12,988 nt of DNA from Candidatus Zixiibacteriota bacterium (GTDB lineage Bacteria; Zixibacteria; MSB-5A5; SM1-73): assembly GCA_023127875.1 (NCBI GenBank), contig JAGMFA010000050.1:1-12988 (forward strand). The letters run 5' to 3'. Shown here piece by piece: positions 1-7,759 of this stretch; the stretch's first letter is position 1, and every line of letters starts with the position of its first letter. A program made the position numbers and the translations under genes. A model generated the notes under the pieces. That model was not told the origin of the DNA, searched no databases, and saw only the letters and a list, made by a program, of their open reading frames with translations.

Positions 1-111
1 CTTCGGACAAGCTTTCGCACTCCAAGAACACTTTTTCAACAGTCCCTCCAGGTTCGCCCGGATGAGGCTTTTTGAAGGATCTTTAAACCAATACAATCAC
101 AGGAGGTTAAA
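1..111. other. Upstream leader, no gene assigned
   Basis: No complete gene lies here. All three forward frames are open from the window edge and stop between about positions 63 and 124, so the 3' end of an upstream gene could enter the window. None of the short tails (20-40 residues) resembles a family I recognise. I found no convincing -35/-10 pair ahead of the protease gene; the only clear signal is the ribosome binding site at 101-106. Confidence 0.4.
101..106 (+). promoter_or_regulatory. Shine-Dalgarno site of the first Tricorn-type protease
   Basis: A perfect AGGAGG lies 5 nt before a GTG codon at 112. It supports GTG as the true start even though it is not ATG. It contrasts with the minus-strand genes of this window, which show no such site. 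Confidence 0.85.
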
Positions 112-3100
112 GTGCGGTACATAAAGTTCGGTTTGATTTTTTTGTTGATTAACATTTTTGCGCTCAGTCTGGCGCAGGCTGAGGAAGCACGTCTCTTGCG
201 CTTTCCGGATATTCATAAGGAAAGAATCGTGTTCGTGTATGCAGGAGATTTATGGCTGGTTAAAACCGAAGGCGGGATTGCCCGAAGGCTTACCTCTCAT
301 CTGGGTTTCGAGTTATTCCCCAAATTTTCTCCTGAAGGCAAGATGATCGCCTTCACCGGACAATACGATGGCAACACGGACGTGTATGTGATTCCTGCGA
401 AAGGGGGTGAACCCAAAAGATTGACCTACCGCCCAGGCTTTGAAAACATGCCTGGTAGGTTTGGATTTGATGACATGGTCTTAGACTGGCATCCAGATGG
501 GAAAAGAATCTTATTCCGTTCCTGGCGGGAAAGTTACAATAGCTGGTTTCAAACGCTCTTCTTGATCGGAAAGGAGGGAGGTTTTCCTAAAAGTCTGCCT
601 CTACCCGAAGCCGGGCTTACCACTTTTTCTCCAGATGGCACCAAGATAGCGTATAATCGCATCTTCCGAAATTTCCGCACCTGGAAACGTTACAGGGGTG
701 GATTAGCACAGAACATCTGGGTTTACGATCTGAATCAGAATACCATCCAGCAGATTACCGATGATGAAGGAACCGACACCTCGCCCATGTGGTATGAAGA
801 TAAAATCTTTTTCGTCTCGGACCGAGACCGGACTACCAACATCTTTTGTTATGAGCTTAATACTAAAAAGACCAGAAAGATCACCTATCACACCGATTAT
901 GACGTCAAATGGCCCAGCCTGGGGCCGGGATCGATGGTGTATGAAAATGGCGGTTATCTCTATGTGCTCGATCTGAAAACGGAAAAGACAAAAAAGATTT
1001 CAGTTCAGATTCCAGATGACAAGGTTTTAGTCCGTCCGGAGTTTGTCTCGGTTAAGGATCATATATCGGACTTTGCTCCCTCCCCAGGTGGCAAACGGGC
1101 GGTCTTTGCGGCTCGAGGAGAAATCTTTACTGTCCCGGCGGAAAAAGGGAACACTCGAAATCTTACCAATACCAGCGGGATTCGGGAGAAGAATCCGGTC
1201 TGGTCACCAGATGGAAAATGGATTGCCTACATGTCTGATCGTACCGGGGAAGATGAACTATACATCCTTCCTCAGGATGGCAAAGGGAAGGAGACAAGAA
1301 TCACAACCGATGGGCACTGTTACCGTTTTGCTCCAGTGTGGTCACCGGACAGCAAGAAACTTTTGTTTGCAGATAAGGAGCTGAAGCTTTACTACGTGAA
1401 CGTCCAGGATAAAAAAGTAATTCTGGTGGACAGCACTAAAAACTGGGAGATTGTCGATTATTCCTGGTCGCCGGACAGCCGATGGGTGGCTTATGCCAAG
1501 CCGGCTAAAAACCATTTGTCCTCCATCTTTCTATATTCACTGGATGAGAAGAGGATCCATCGGATTACCGATGATTTCACTGATGACTCAGAGCCTGTCT
1601 TTGATCCGCAAGGGAAGTTTCTTTACTTTTTTTCCAAACGCGACTTTAATCCCCAGATGGGTCACTTTGAGTCCAGCTTTACCTACAATCAGATGACCAA
1701 AATTTATGTGGTCACGCTTCAGGCGGATAGCCTGTCTCCTTTTGCTCCCCAAAGCGATGAGGTGGAATCTCCGGAGGAAAGATGGAAAAAGAAAGAAAAG
1801 GAAAAGAAAGAGTGGGAGGAGAAGAAACCGGAGCTCATTGAAAAAATTCAAATCGACATCCAGGGAATCCAGGAGCGAATAGTGGCTACACCAACAGATC
1901 CAGGGAACTACTATGGACTTAAAGCAGGCAAAGACAAGATTTTTTATCTCTCCTTTCCCTCCTGGACCCTCACCGGAGGAAAGCCCGGTCCTAAAGGAAA
2001 ATTACACCTGTTTGACTTAAAGGAAAGGAAAGATCATGTATTGCTTTCTCCCGTGAATGGCTACGATCTCTCTGCAGATGGAGAGAAGATCATTTACAAA
2101 AGCGGAAAACAGTTCGGAATCGTTGATGCTAAGCCAGGCACCTGCAAAGTGGGCGACGGTTCTTTAAAACTGGATCAGATGCAGATAAGGTTGGATCGTC
2201 GAGAGGAATGGACGCAGATTTTCAATGAGGTTTGGAGGCGCCAGCGTGATTTCTTCTACGCTCCCAACATGCACGGAGTGAACTGGGAGCTGATGCACAC
2301 CCGATATGGAGAACTGCTGCCTCATGTGGCGCACAGAACCGATTTGAACTACATCTTAGGAGAGATGATCGGTGAACTCTGTTGCTCCCATACTTACATA
2401 GCCGGAGGAGACATGCCCAAGGTCGAATTGGTTAAAACCGGACTTTTGGGCATTGATTGGGAAGCAGATACTCTTTCAAAGTTTTATCGGATCAAGAAGA
2501 TCTGTCCGGGGCAGAACTGGAAAGAAAAACTGCGTTCTCCTTTAACCGAGCCCGGTGTGGATGTAGGAGAAGGAGAATACATAGTGGCTGTGGATAACAA
2601 AGTTCTGCAGTACCCCACCAATCCGTATAGCCTCTTTGAGAATACGATGGGCAAGACAGTCACTCTAAAGGTAAATTCAAAGCCTTCACTTGAGGGTGCC
2701 AGGGAAGTGACGGTTAAGCCCATTGAAAGCGAATACCGCTTGAGATATCGATATTGGGTGGAGAGCAATCGTCGCAAAGTAGAGGAGGCAACCGATGGCA
2801 GAGTAGGATATATATTCATTCCCGATATGGGAGGTGGGGGATTAAATGAGTTCTCCGAGTCCTTCTTCCCTCAGATCAAAAAGGAGGGACTTATTGTTGA
2901 TGTGCGATACAATGGGGGAGGATTTGTCTCGGAAATGATTTTAGAGAGATTACGTCGAGAGGTGGTAGGCATGGGCTGTTCCCGAAACGCCGCTGATCAC
3001 ACCCATCCGGGAGGAGCTTTGCATGGACATATGGTATGCATCGCCAATCAATATTCCGCCTCTGACGGAGATTTCTTCCCTTACTTCTTCCGAGAGTATG

Positions 3101-3399
3101 GACTGGGACCCATCATCGGCAGACGTACCTGGGGAGGAGTTGTAGGCATACGCGGGTTCCCTCCTCTTTTGGGTGGAGGTTACGTCACCGTGCCGGAATT
3201 TGCTCCTTTCAGCATGAAAGGTGAATGGATCATGGAAAATTATGGAGTGGATCCTGATATCGAAGTGGATAATCTCCCCGATCAGGTGATTTCAGGTCGT
3301 GACCCTCAACTGGAAAAGGCTATTGAGATGATTATGAAGAAACTTGAGGAGGAACCCAAGAAGCTCCCCGAAAGACCACCTTATCCTGTGCGAGAGTAG
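112..3399 (+). CDS. Exported Tricorn-type protease (peptidase family S41), copy 1
   Basis: A 1095-residue serine protease of the Tricorn core type. In Thermoplasma, Tricorn cuts oligopeptides from the proteasome into very short peptides; an exported bacterial homologue presumably trims peptides in the periplasm or on the cell surface. Residues 1-23 form a Sec signal peptide ending in AQA before EEARLL. Beta-propeller repeats fill about 24-680, with blade motifs such as WSPDGKW (364-370), WSPDSKK (410-416) and WSPDSRW (452-458). A charged Lys/Glu-rich linker lies at about 549-576. The helical C1 domain is about 698-765 and the PDZ domain about 776-870. The catalytic C2 domain is about 875-1060. 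By motif alignment to Tricorn, the active-site residues are S759-H760 (CSHTY), nucleophile S984 (SASDGD), E1042 (MENYGVDPD) and the glycine-rich YNGGG turn (933-937). Length matches the family. Start: GTG with AGGAGG 5 nt upstream. Oddity: vicinal C757-C758 directly before the Ser-His pair, replaced by TT in copy 2. Confidence 0.93.
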   Translation: MRYIKFGLIFLLINIFALSLAQAEEARLLRFPDIHKERIVFVYAGDLWLVKTEGGIARRLTSHLGFELFPKFSPEGKMIAFTGQYDGNTDVYVIPAKGGEPKRLTYRPGFENMPGRFGFDDMVLDWHPDGKRILFRSWRESYNSWFQTLFLIGKEGGFPKSLPLPEAGLTTFSPDGTKIAYNRIFRNFRTWKRYRGGLAQNIWVYDLNQNTIQQITDDEGTDTSPMWYEDKIFFVSDRDRTTNIFCYELNTKKTRKITYHTDYDVKWPSLGPGSMVYENGGYLYVLDLKTEKTKKISVQIPDDKVLVRPEFVSVKDHISDFAPSPGGKRAVFAARGEIFTVPAEKGNTRNLTNTSGIREKNPVWSPDGKWIAYMSDRTGEDELYILPQDGKGKETRITTDGHCYRFAPVWSPDSKKLLFADKELKLYYVNVQDKKVILVDSTKNWEIVDYSWSPDSRWVAYAKPAKNHLSSIFLYSLDEKRIHRITDDFTDDSEPVFDPQGKFLYFFSKRDFNPQMGHFESSFTYNQMTKIYVVTLQADSLSPFAPQSDEVESPEERWKKKEKEKKEWEEKKPELIEKIQIDIQGIQERIVATPTDPGNYYGLKAGKDKIFYLSFPSWTLTGGKPGPKGKLHLFDLKERKDHVLLSPVNGYDLSADGEKIIYKSGKQFGIVDAKPGTCKVGDGSLKLDQMQIRLDRREEWTQIFNEVWRRQRDFFYAPNMHGVNWELMHTRYGELLPHVAHRTDLNYILGEMIGELCCSHTYIAGGDMPKVELVKTGLLGIDWEADTLSKFYRIKKICPGQNWKEKLRSPLTEPGVDVGEGEYIVAVDNKVLQYPTNPYSLFENTMGKTVTLKVNSKPSLEGAREVTVKPIESEYRLRYRYWVESNRRKVEEATDGRVGYIFIPDMGGGGLNEFSESFFPQIKKEGLIVDVRYNGGGFVSEMILERLRREVVGMGCSRNAADHTHPGGALHGHMVCIANQYSASDGDFFPYFFREYGLGPIIGRRTWGGVVGIRGFPPLLGGGYVTVPEFAPFSMKGEWIMENYGVDPDIEVDNLPDQVISGRDPQLEKAIEMIMKKLEEEPKKLPERPPYPVRE

Positions 3400-3426
3400 G
3401 AAGATGTCTGGTTGTTTGACAAAATG

Positions 3427-3472
3427 GGAGTTAAGGCGTGAGCCTTTTATAAAATCCTCACGGATTAACTCC
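3427..3472 (+). terminator. Long stem-loop after protease copy 1, terminator-like
   Basis: Arms at 3427-3442 (GGAGTTAAGGCGTGAG) and 3457-3472 (CTCACGGATTAACTCC) pair at 14 of 16 positions. The loop holds a second self-complementary stretch, TTTTATAAAA (3445-3454). It begins 27 nt after the stop codon. There is no U-tract after the stem, so it may be an mRNA-stabilising hairpin or attenuator and not a classical intrinsic terminator. Confidence 0.45.
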
Positions 3473-3529
3473 AATAACAAAAATAGCATAGATGTCCCGC
3501 CATGGACTATGCAGGTTATCCCGTAAGAA

Positions 3530-3625
3530 GCGGTCAGACGACCGCCCCCAGACGGGCCTCCACTGGTTAGGGCAGGGGTTGAACCCCTGCCCCTCCTCTG
3601 CGGACAGGGGTGCAACCCCTGTCCG
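3530..3625. repeat. Cluster of three GC-rich palindromes
   Basis: Three hairpins lie in a row. First is 3530-3545: GCGGTC, a 4-nt loop, then GACCGC. Second is 3570-3592, with arms GGGCAGGGGTT and AACCCCTGCCC. Third is 3601-3625, with arms CGGACAGGGGT and ACCCCTGTCCG. The second and third share an A/C-GGGG core around a TTGAA or TGCAA centre. The palindrome at 7327-7351 has the same design, so these look like members of a dispersed palindromic repeat family. Confidence 0.7.
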
Positions 3626-3835
3626 AACATGAAGGACGAAAAGCTTAAAAGAAAGAAAAAGTAAACTTTTTCACAGGCAAAGAGGTATAAGAATACTGAG
3701 GTGTTCGTGATGAAGAATTTGCCGTGACAAAACTGATAGCTAAGATTATCTTCTAAAATCAATGTTTTCTGTTGCCACAATATTCCTATCGAAAAACTCA
3801 TGCCTTTTGGCTTTCCTTTTAACTCCCAAAAAAAC

Positions 3836-3840
3836 AGGAG
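3836..3840 (+). promoter_or_regulatory. Shine-Dalgarno site of the second Tricorn-type protease
   Basis: AGGAG lies 7 nt before the ATG at 3848. It selects this ATG over an in-frame ATG at 3800, which would add 16 residues in front of an otherwise well-formed signal peptide. Confidence 0.8.
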
Positions 3841-3847
3841 TCTAACC

Positions 3848-6800
3848 ATGAAGACCTCCAAAGTTTTCTTGATTGGGTTGGTGTTGTCCGTTGTCCTCTT
3901 TACTGCCGGCTTCGCAGAAGAAGCACGTCTTTTGCGGTTCCCGGATATTCACGGCGATAAAATAGTTTTTGTATACGCTGGGGATCTCTGGACTGTCTCC
4001 TCTGAAGGTGGAATGGCACAAAGGCTAACCTCATTTGAGGGATATGAAGCCTTCCCCAAATTCTCTCCGGACGGTAGACTCATAGCTTTCACTGCTGCAT
4101 ATGACGGTAATGGAGACGTGTATGTGATGCCATCAGAGGGTGGAGAGCCAAAACGGCTCACCTATCGCCCAGGAAGAGGACAACCCTCGGGTGGGCTGAC
4201 TCTGGATGATTGGGTGGTCGACTGGTTTCCTGATGGCAAAGAGATTCTGTTTCGCTCTTCCCGCGATGCTTTTCCCACAAGCAGGCTTTTTCGTATAAGC
4301 TCAGAAGGTGGCTTTCCGGAAGCCCTGAAACTTCCCGAAGCAGGCTTTGCCTCGTTTTCCCCGGATGGGAACAAGATCGCATACAACAGAAAATCCCGGG
4401 AATTCCGCACCTGGAAGCGCTATTACGGGGGGACTGCACAGGACATATGGATCTATGATTTAAAGACTGATGCCGTAGAGAGGATCACCGATTGGAAGGG
4501 AACGGACAATCTTCCCATGTGGTCAGGCGACAAGATCTATTTCACCTCGGACCGGGAGCATACGCTCAACATATATTGTTATGATCTGAAGACCAAAGAT
4601 ATACGAAAGATTACCAATCACAAGGAATATGACGTAAAATGGCCCGGTTTAGGTTCGGGCGCCATTGTGTATGAAAATGGCGGATATCTATACGTTTTGG
4701 ATCTGACAACCGAGAAGACTAAAAAGATTACGGTGGAAGTTCCAGCTGAGCGCATCTTGACACGACCAACCTGGGAAAAGGTGGATGGTTTGATTATCGA
4801 CTTCAGTCTTTCTCCTTCTGCCAAAAGAGCCTTGTTCAGTGCCCGGGGCGAGGTGTTCACTGTGCCTGAAGAAAAAGGTGAGGTGCGCGACCTAACCCAA
4901 ACGCCGGTGATACGCGAAATCTATGCCGCCTGGTCGCCGGACGGAAAATGGGTGGCTTATCTTTCAGAGAGAACGGGAGAATATGAACTCTACATCAGGC
5001 CTCAAGACGGAAGTGATGAAGAGAAACGCATAACCTATGATGGCGAATGTTACCGACTTCCTCCGGTATGGTCGCCAGACAGCAAGAAGTTGGCATATTC
5101 TGACAAGAAGCTTCGGCTGTTCTACGTGGATATAGATGAGAAGGAGCCGGTGCTGGTTGACAGAGCCGAGGTCTCCGAAATTTACGATTACGTCTGGTCT
5201 TCGGATAGCAAATGGATCGCCTATTCCAAAAACAACCCGGCCTATTTTGCCTCCGTCTATCTCTATTCTTTGGATAAAGAAAAGATTTATAAAATTACCG
5301 GTGAGCTGACTGATGATTTCTCTCCGGTCTTCGATCCGGAGGGGAAATACTTGTATTTTATCTCTGCTCGCACCTTCAATCCTACCTTCAGCGATTTTGA
5401 ACGGACTGAGTATGTCTATCGCAACACTCGAAACATCTATTTAGTAACTCTTCAGGCGGACAGCCTCTCTCCCTTTGCTCCGGAAAGCGATGAGGAAGAA
5501 GGTGAAGAGGAAGAAGAAAAAGAAGATAAAGATGAAGACAAAAAAAAGGAAGAGGATAAGGACAAAAGCAAAGACAAAGAGAAAGATGAAGAGAAACCCA
5601 AGGATATTCAAATTGATTTAGAAAACATCGACCAGCGAGTGGTAGGAGTGCCAATTAAATCTGGCAATTACACCCGTCTTGCCGCCGCCGAAGGTAAACT
5701 GTTTTATCTGGCTATGCCTACGGTATGGCAGAGGGGGCAGACCGAAGGTGGCCAGAATGAGCTACGTATGTATGATATGAAGGAGAAGGAGGAAAATACT
5801 CTGCTCTCCGGAATCAACAATTATGATATCTCCTCAAAGGGCGAAAAAATAATCTACAAGAGTGGTCAGACTTATGGAATCATTGATGCTAAAAAAGGCA
5901 AGAATAAAGTTGGCGACGGGAAGCTGTCTACCTCTGGAATGGAGATGAAGGTGGACCCATCAGGCGAGTGGAAGCAGATGTTTGAGGAAGCCTGGCGATT
6001 GGAAAGGGACTTCTTCTACGATCCCAACATGCACGGAGTCGATTGGAAGGGGATGAAAAAACGATATGGAGAGCTTCTTCCCCATGTGGGCCATCGGTGG
6101 GACCTCACCTATCTCATTGGAGAACTGATAGGGGAGTTGACCACCTCCCATACGTACGTGGGAGGAGGTAAGATGCCAAGAAGCAAACCGGTGAATGTGG
6201 GGCTTTTGGGAGCAGATTTTGAGCCGGATAAGAAGACAGGTTTTTATCGCTTCAAAAAGATATATAAAGGTGAAAACTGGGAGAAGGATCGGAGAGCCCC
6301 ACTTACAGAGCCGGGGGTAACTGTTAATGAAGGGGACTACCTGATTGCGGTGAACGGAAAGGAGATAAAATACCCAGCTAATCCGTATCAATATTTCGAG
6401 AAGACGGTTGGCAAACAGGTGAAAATCAAAGTGAGTGATAAACCCTCGGCTAAGGATGCTCGTGAGGTAACGGTCAAGCCAGCAGGCTCAGAGTATATGC
6501 TCCGCTATTTAGATTGGGTAGAAACTAACCGCAAGCGAGTGGAAGAAGCCTCAGGTGGAAGAGTGGGTTACCTTCATGTGCCCAATACCAGCTTATGGGG
6601 GCTGAACGAGTTCTCCCGCGCCTTCTATGCCCAGACACGTAAGGAGGGACTTATCGTCGATGTCCGCTACAATGGCGGAGGCATGATCCCGGATATGTTC
6701 ATGGAGCATCTTCAGAGAAAAATCCTGAGCCTTTGGTCTCCTCGAGAGGGATTGGTGGGTAGGACTCCCAACGTGGCAATGCACGGACATATGGCCTGTA

Positions 6801-7159
6801 TCATCAACGAATATGCTGGTTCCGGCGGAGACGCATTCCCATATTATTTCCGGGAACTTGGATTGGGTCCGCTGATAGGCACGCGCACCTGGGGTGGATT
6901 GGTGGGCATCTCCCGTGGACTCCCGCTTATGGACGGAGGTTACGTCACCTGTCCGGAATTTGCCTTTATCAATCTGGAGGGCGAGTGGGATGTGGAGAAT
7001 CATGGTGTGGATCCTGACATCGAGGTGGATAACCGACCTGATCTGGTCATTAAAGGACAGGAACCTCAATTGGAGAGGGCTATCGAGGAGGTCATGAAAA
7101 AGCTAAAGGAGGAACCCAAAACACTTCCTCAAAGACCGAAATATCCGATCAAAAGATAG
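3848..7159 (+). CDS. Exported Tricorn-type protease (peptidase family S41), copy 2
   Basis: A 1103-residue paralogue of the preceding gene, with the same domain order and probably the same oligopeptide-cleaving role outside the cytoplasm. A signal peptide covers residues 1-23 (ending GFA before EEARLL). Propeller repeats run to about 690, with WSPDGKW at 362-368 and WSPDSKK at 408-414. A very acidic Glu/Asp/Lys-only stretch lies at about 548-585, longer than the matching linker in copy 1. C1 is about 707-772, PDZ about 786-880 and C2 about 885-1070. Active-site residues by alignment are S767-H768 (TTSHTY), nucleophile S992 (GSGGD), E1050 (VENHGVDPD) and YNGGG (941-945). Over the first 86 mature residues the two copies match at 65 positions by my count. 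The residue after the nucleophile is Gly here and Asp in copy 1. The start is set by AGGAG 7 nt upstream. Confidence 0.93.
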   Translation: MKTSKVFLIGLVLSVVLFTAGFAEEARLLRFPDIHGDKIVFVYAGDLWTVSSEGGMAQRLTSFEGYEAFPKFSPDGRLIAFTAAYDGNGDVYVMPSEGGEPKRLTYRPGRGQPSGGLTLDDWVVDWFPDGKEILFRSSRDAFPTSRLFRISSEGGFPEALKLPEAGFASFSPDGNKIAYNRKSREFRTWKRYYGGTAQDIWIYDLKTDAVERITDWKGTDNLPMWSGDKIYFTSDREHTLNIYCYDLKTKDIRKITNHKEYDVKWPGLGSGAIVYENGGYLYVLDLTTEKTKKITVEVPAERILTRPTWEKVDGLIIDFSLSPSAKRALFSARGEVFTVPEEKGEVRDLTQTPVIREIYAAWSPDGKWVAYLSERTGEYELYIRPQDGSDEEKRITYDGECYRLPPVWSPDSKKLAYSDKKLRLFYVDIDEKEPVLVDRAEVSEIYDYVWSSDSKWIAYSKNNPAYFASVYLYSLDKEKIYKITGELTDDFSPVFDPEGKYLYFISARTFNPTFSDFERTEYVYRNTRNIYLVTLQADSLSPFAPESDEEEGEEEEEKEDKDEDKKKEEDKDKSKDKEKDEEKPKDIQIDLENIDQRVVGVPIKSGNYTRLAAAEGKLFYLAMPTVWQRGQTEGGQNELRMYDMKEKEENTLLSGINNYDISSKGEKIIYKSGQTYGIIDAKKGKNKVGDGKLSTSGMEMKVDPSGEWKQMFEEAWRLERDFFYDPNMHGVDWKGMKKRYGELLPHVGHRWDLTYLIGELIGELTTSHTYVGGGKMPRSKPVNVGLLGADFEPDKKTGFYRFKKIYKGENWEKDRRAPLTEPGVTVNEGDYLIAVNGKEIKYPANPYQYFEKTVGKQVKIKVSDKPSAKDAREVTVKPAGSEYMLRYLDWVETNRKRVEEASGGRVGYLHVPNTSLWGLNEFSRAFYAQTRKEGLIVDVRYNGGGMIPDMFMEHLQRKILSLWSPREGLVGRTPNVAMHGHMACIINEYAGSGGDAFPYYFRELGLGPLIGTRTWGGLVGISRGLPLMDGGYVTCPEFAFINLEGEWDVENHGVDPDIEVDNRPDLVIKGQEPQLERAIEEVMKKLKEEPKTLPQRPKYPIKR

Positions 7160-7178
7160 TATGGTCTTTTTTTATGTT

Positions 7179-7226
7179 CTGTCAGGAGCTACTCCTGACA
7201 GTGTGTCAGGTCTGAGGACCTGACAC
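7179..7226. repeat. Double hairpin downstream of protease copy 2
   Basis: Two perfect 10-bp stems stand back to back with one base between them. The first is CTGTCAGGAG, loop CTA, CTCCTGACAG (7179-7201). The second is GTGTCAGGTC, loop TGAG, GACCTGACAC (7203-7226). Both stems share TGTCAGG, so each half of one could also pair with the other. It starts 20 nt after the protease stop codon and may end or stabilise that transcript. Confidence 0.7.
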
Positions 7227-7251
7227 AACCTCAAATGTCGTTATTATACTT

Positions 7252-7404
7252 AACGGCATAATATTTGATAATTTCAGTGATATGTTATATACCACCCTCA
7301 AGGTAAAATATGAACTCTTTGCTGATCGGGCGGGGGTTCAACCCCCGCCCGAACCAAGAGAATTACCTCGCACCTTTTCAGTGATTGTCATAAATTATGC
7401 CGTT
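7252..7404. repeat. Possible small inverted-repeat element (MITE-like)
   Basis: AACGGCATAAT at 7252-7262 is matched by its exact reverse complement ATTATGCCGTT at 7394-7404. Extending inward to 19 bp keeps 16 matches. The 153-bp interior has no ORF and carries the GC-rich palindrome at 7327-7351. This could be a non-autonomous element or simply a chance pair of arms; no target-site duplication was recognised. Confidence 0.3.
7327..7351. repeat. Perfect GC-rich palindrome
   Basis: A 25-bp palindrome whose arms CGGGCGGGGGTT and AACCCCCGCCCG flank a single central C; as a hairpin it gives at least 10 bp with a TTCAA loop. It stands out in an AT-rich surround and has the same plan as the palindromes at 3570-3592 and 3601-3625. 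Confidence 0.75.
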
Positions 7405-7508
7405 TGATATAGCAAGTTGCTTTAATATCACACGTATGATCAACATTGTTGGAGTTCCATTCATAGTGAACCATGGCTTGTGGCAAAACTTATGAGTTAA
7501 TCTTGTTC

Positions 7509-7540
7509 AGATGCGTATGCATTCATATGAATATGCATCT
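7509..7540. repeat. AT-rich imperfect dyad
   Basis: AGATGC and GCATCT bound a 32-bp dyad centred on the perfect TTCATATGAA. One arm has a few extra bases. It could be a protein-binding operator or a hairpin. No gene lies close enough to assign a target. Confidence 0.35.
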
Positions 7541-7652
7541 TTATAATTATAGTGAATAAAACACATAATTTCGCAGAACAAAGTTGATATTATTCTGTTT
7601 CTATTCCAAGTTCAAAGACCTTCTTCACCCTTTACCATCTATTATGAGAAGG

Positions 7653-7702
7653 CCTCTGTGTGGAGAGGGGTTCACCCTGAAGGGGGGACACAGAGGAGAG
7701 GC
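7653..7702. repeat. Stem-loop repeat, related copy at window end
   Basis: CCTCTGTGT (7653-7661) pairs with ACACAGAGG (7688-7696). The loop region contains GAGAGGGGTTCACCCTGAAG (7663-7682), which recurs exactly at 12969-12988. It lies about 60 bp past the stop codon of the minus-strand NHL gene, so it could act at that transcript's 3' end. Confidence 0.6.
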
Positions 7703-7759
7703 AAAAGGACAGGTTAAATCAGGCAAGAAGGTTGTGGTGAAAGACCACAAGCTCTCAGA

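Larger units (their letters stand above)
3400..3847. other. Gene-free spacer between the two proteases, rich in hairpins
   Basis: 448 bp without a credible gene. It contains a long stem-loop just after the first protease (3427-3472) and three GC-rich hairpins (3530-3625). An AT-rich stretch (about 3626-3835) leads to the second protease. A weak promoter-like pair, TTGCCG (3719) with TAAGAT (3741), is visible, but its match is too poor to call. The spacer length and hairpins suggest the two proteases are transcribed at least partly separately. Confidence 0.6.
7160..7759. other. Gene-free convergent intergenic region
   Basis: 600 bp between the + strand protease and the - strand NHL gene, which point towards each other. 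No ORF here resembles a protein. The stretch is AT-rich except for several palindromes: a double hairpin (7179-7226), a GC-rich palindrome (7327-7351) inside 11-bp inverted repeats (7252-7404), an AT-rich dyad (7509-7540) and a large stem-loop (7653-7702). A convergent junction should hold terminators for both strands; these stems are the candidates, although none is followed by a clean U-tract. Confidence 0.6.

Noticed and set aside
3800..3847. Upstream ATG for protease copy 2
   Set aside because: It adds 16 residues before the signal peptide and has no ribosome binding site, whereas ATG at 3848 follows AGGAG at a good distance.
3292..3861. 189-residue minus-strand ORF
   Set aside because: It overlaps the end of protease copy 1 and the start of copy 2 and reads through the intergenic hairpins. 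It is low in protein-like character and resembles no family.
5960..7069. Minus-strand ORFs of 143 and 158 residues inside protease copy 2
   Set aside because: They are antisense to strongly conserved catalytic-domain coding sequence and show no independent protein features.
7162..7226. Classical intrinsic terminator after protease copy 2
   Set aside because: A T-run precedes the hairpins (about 7166-7173) rather than following them, so the standard stem-then-U-tract order is absent on the plus strand.
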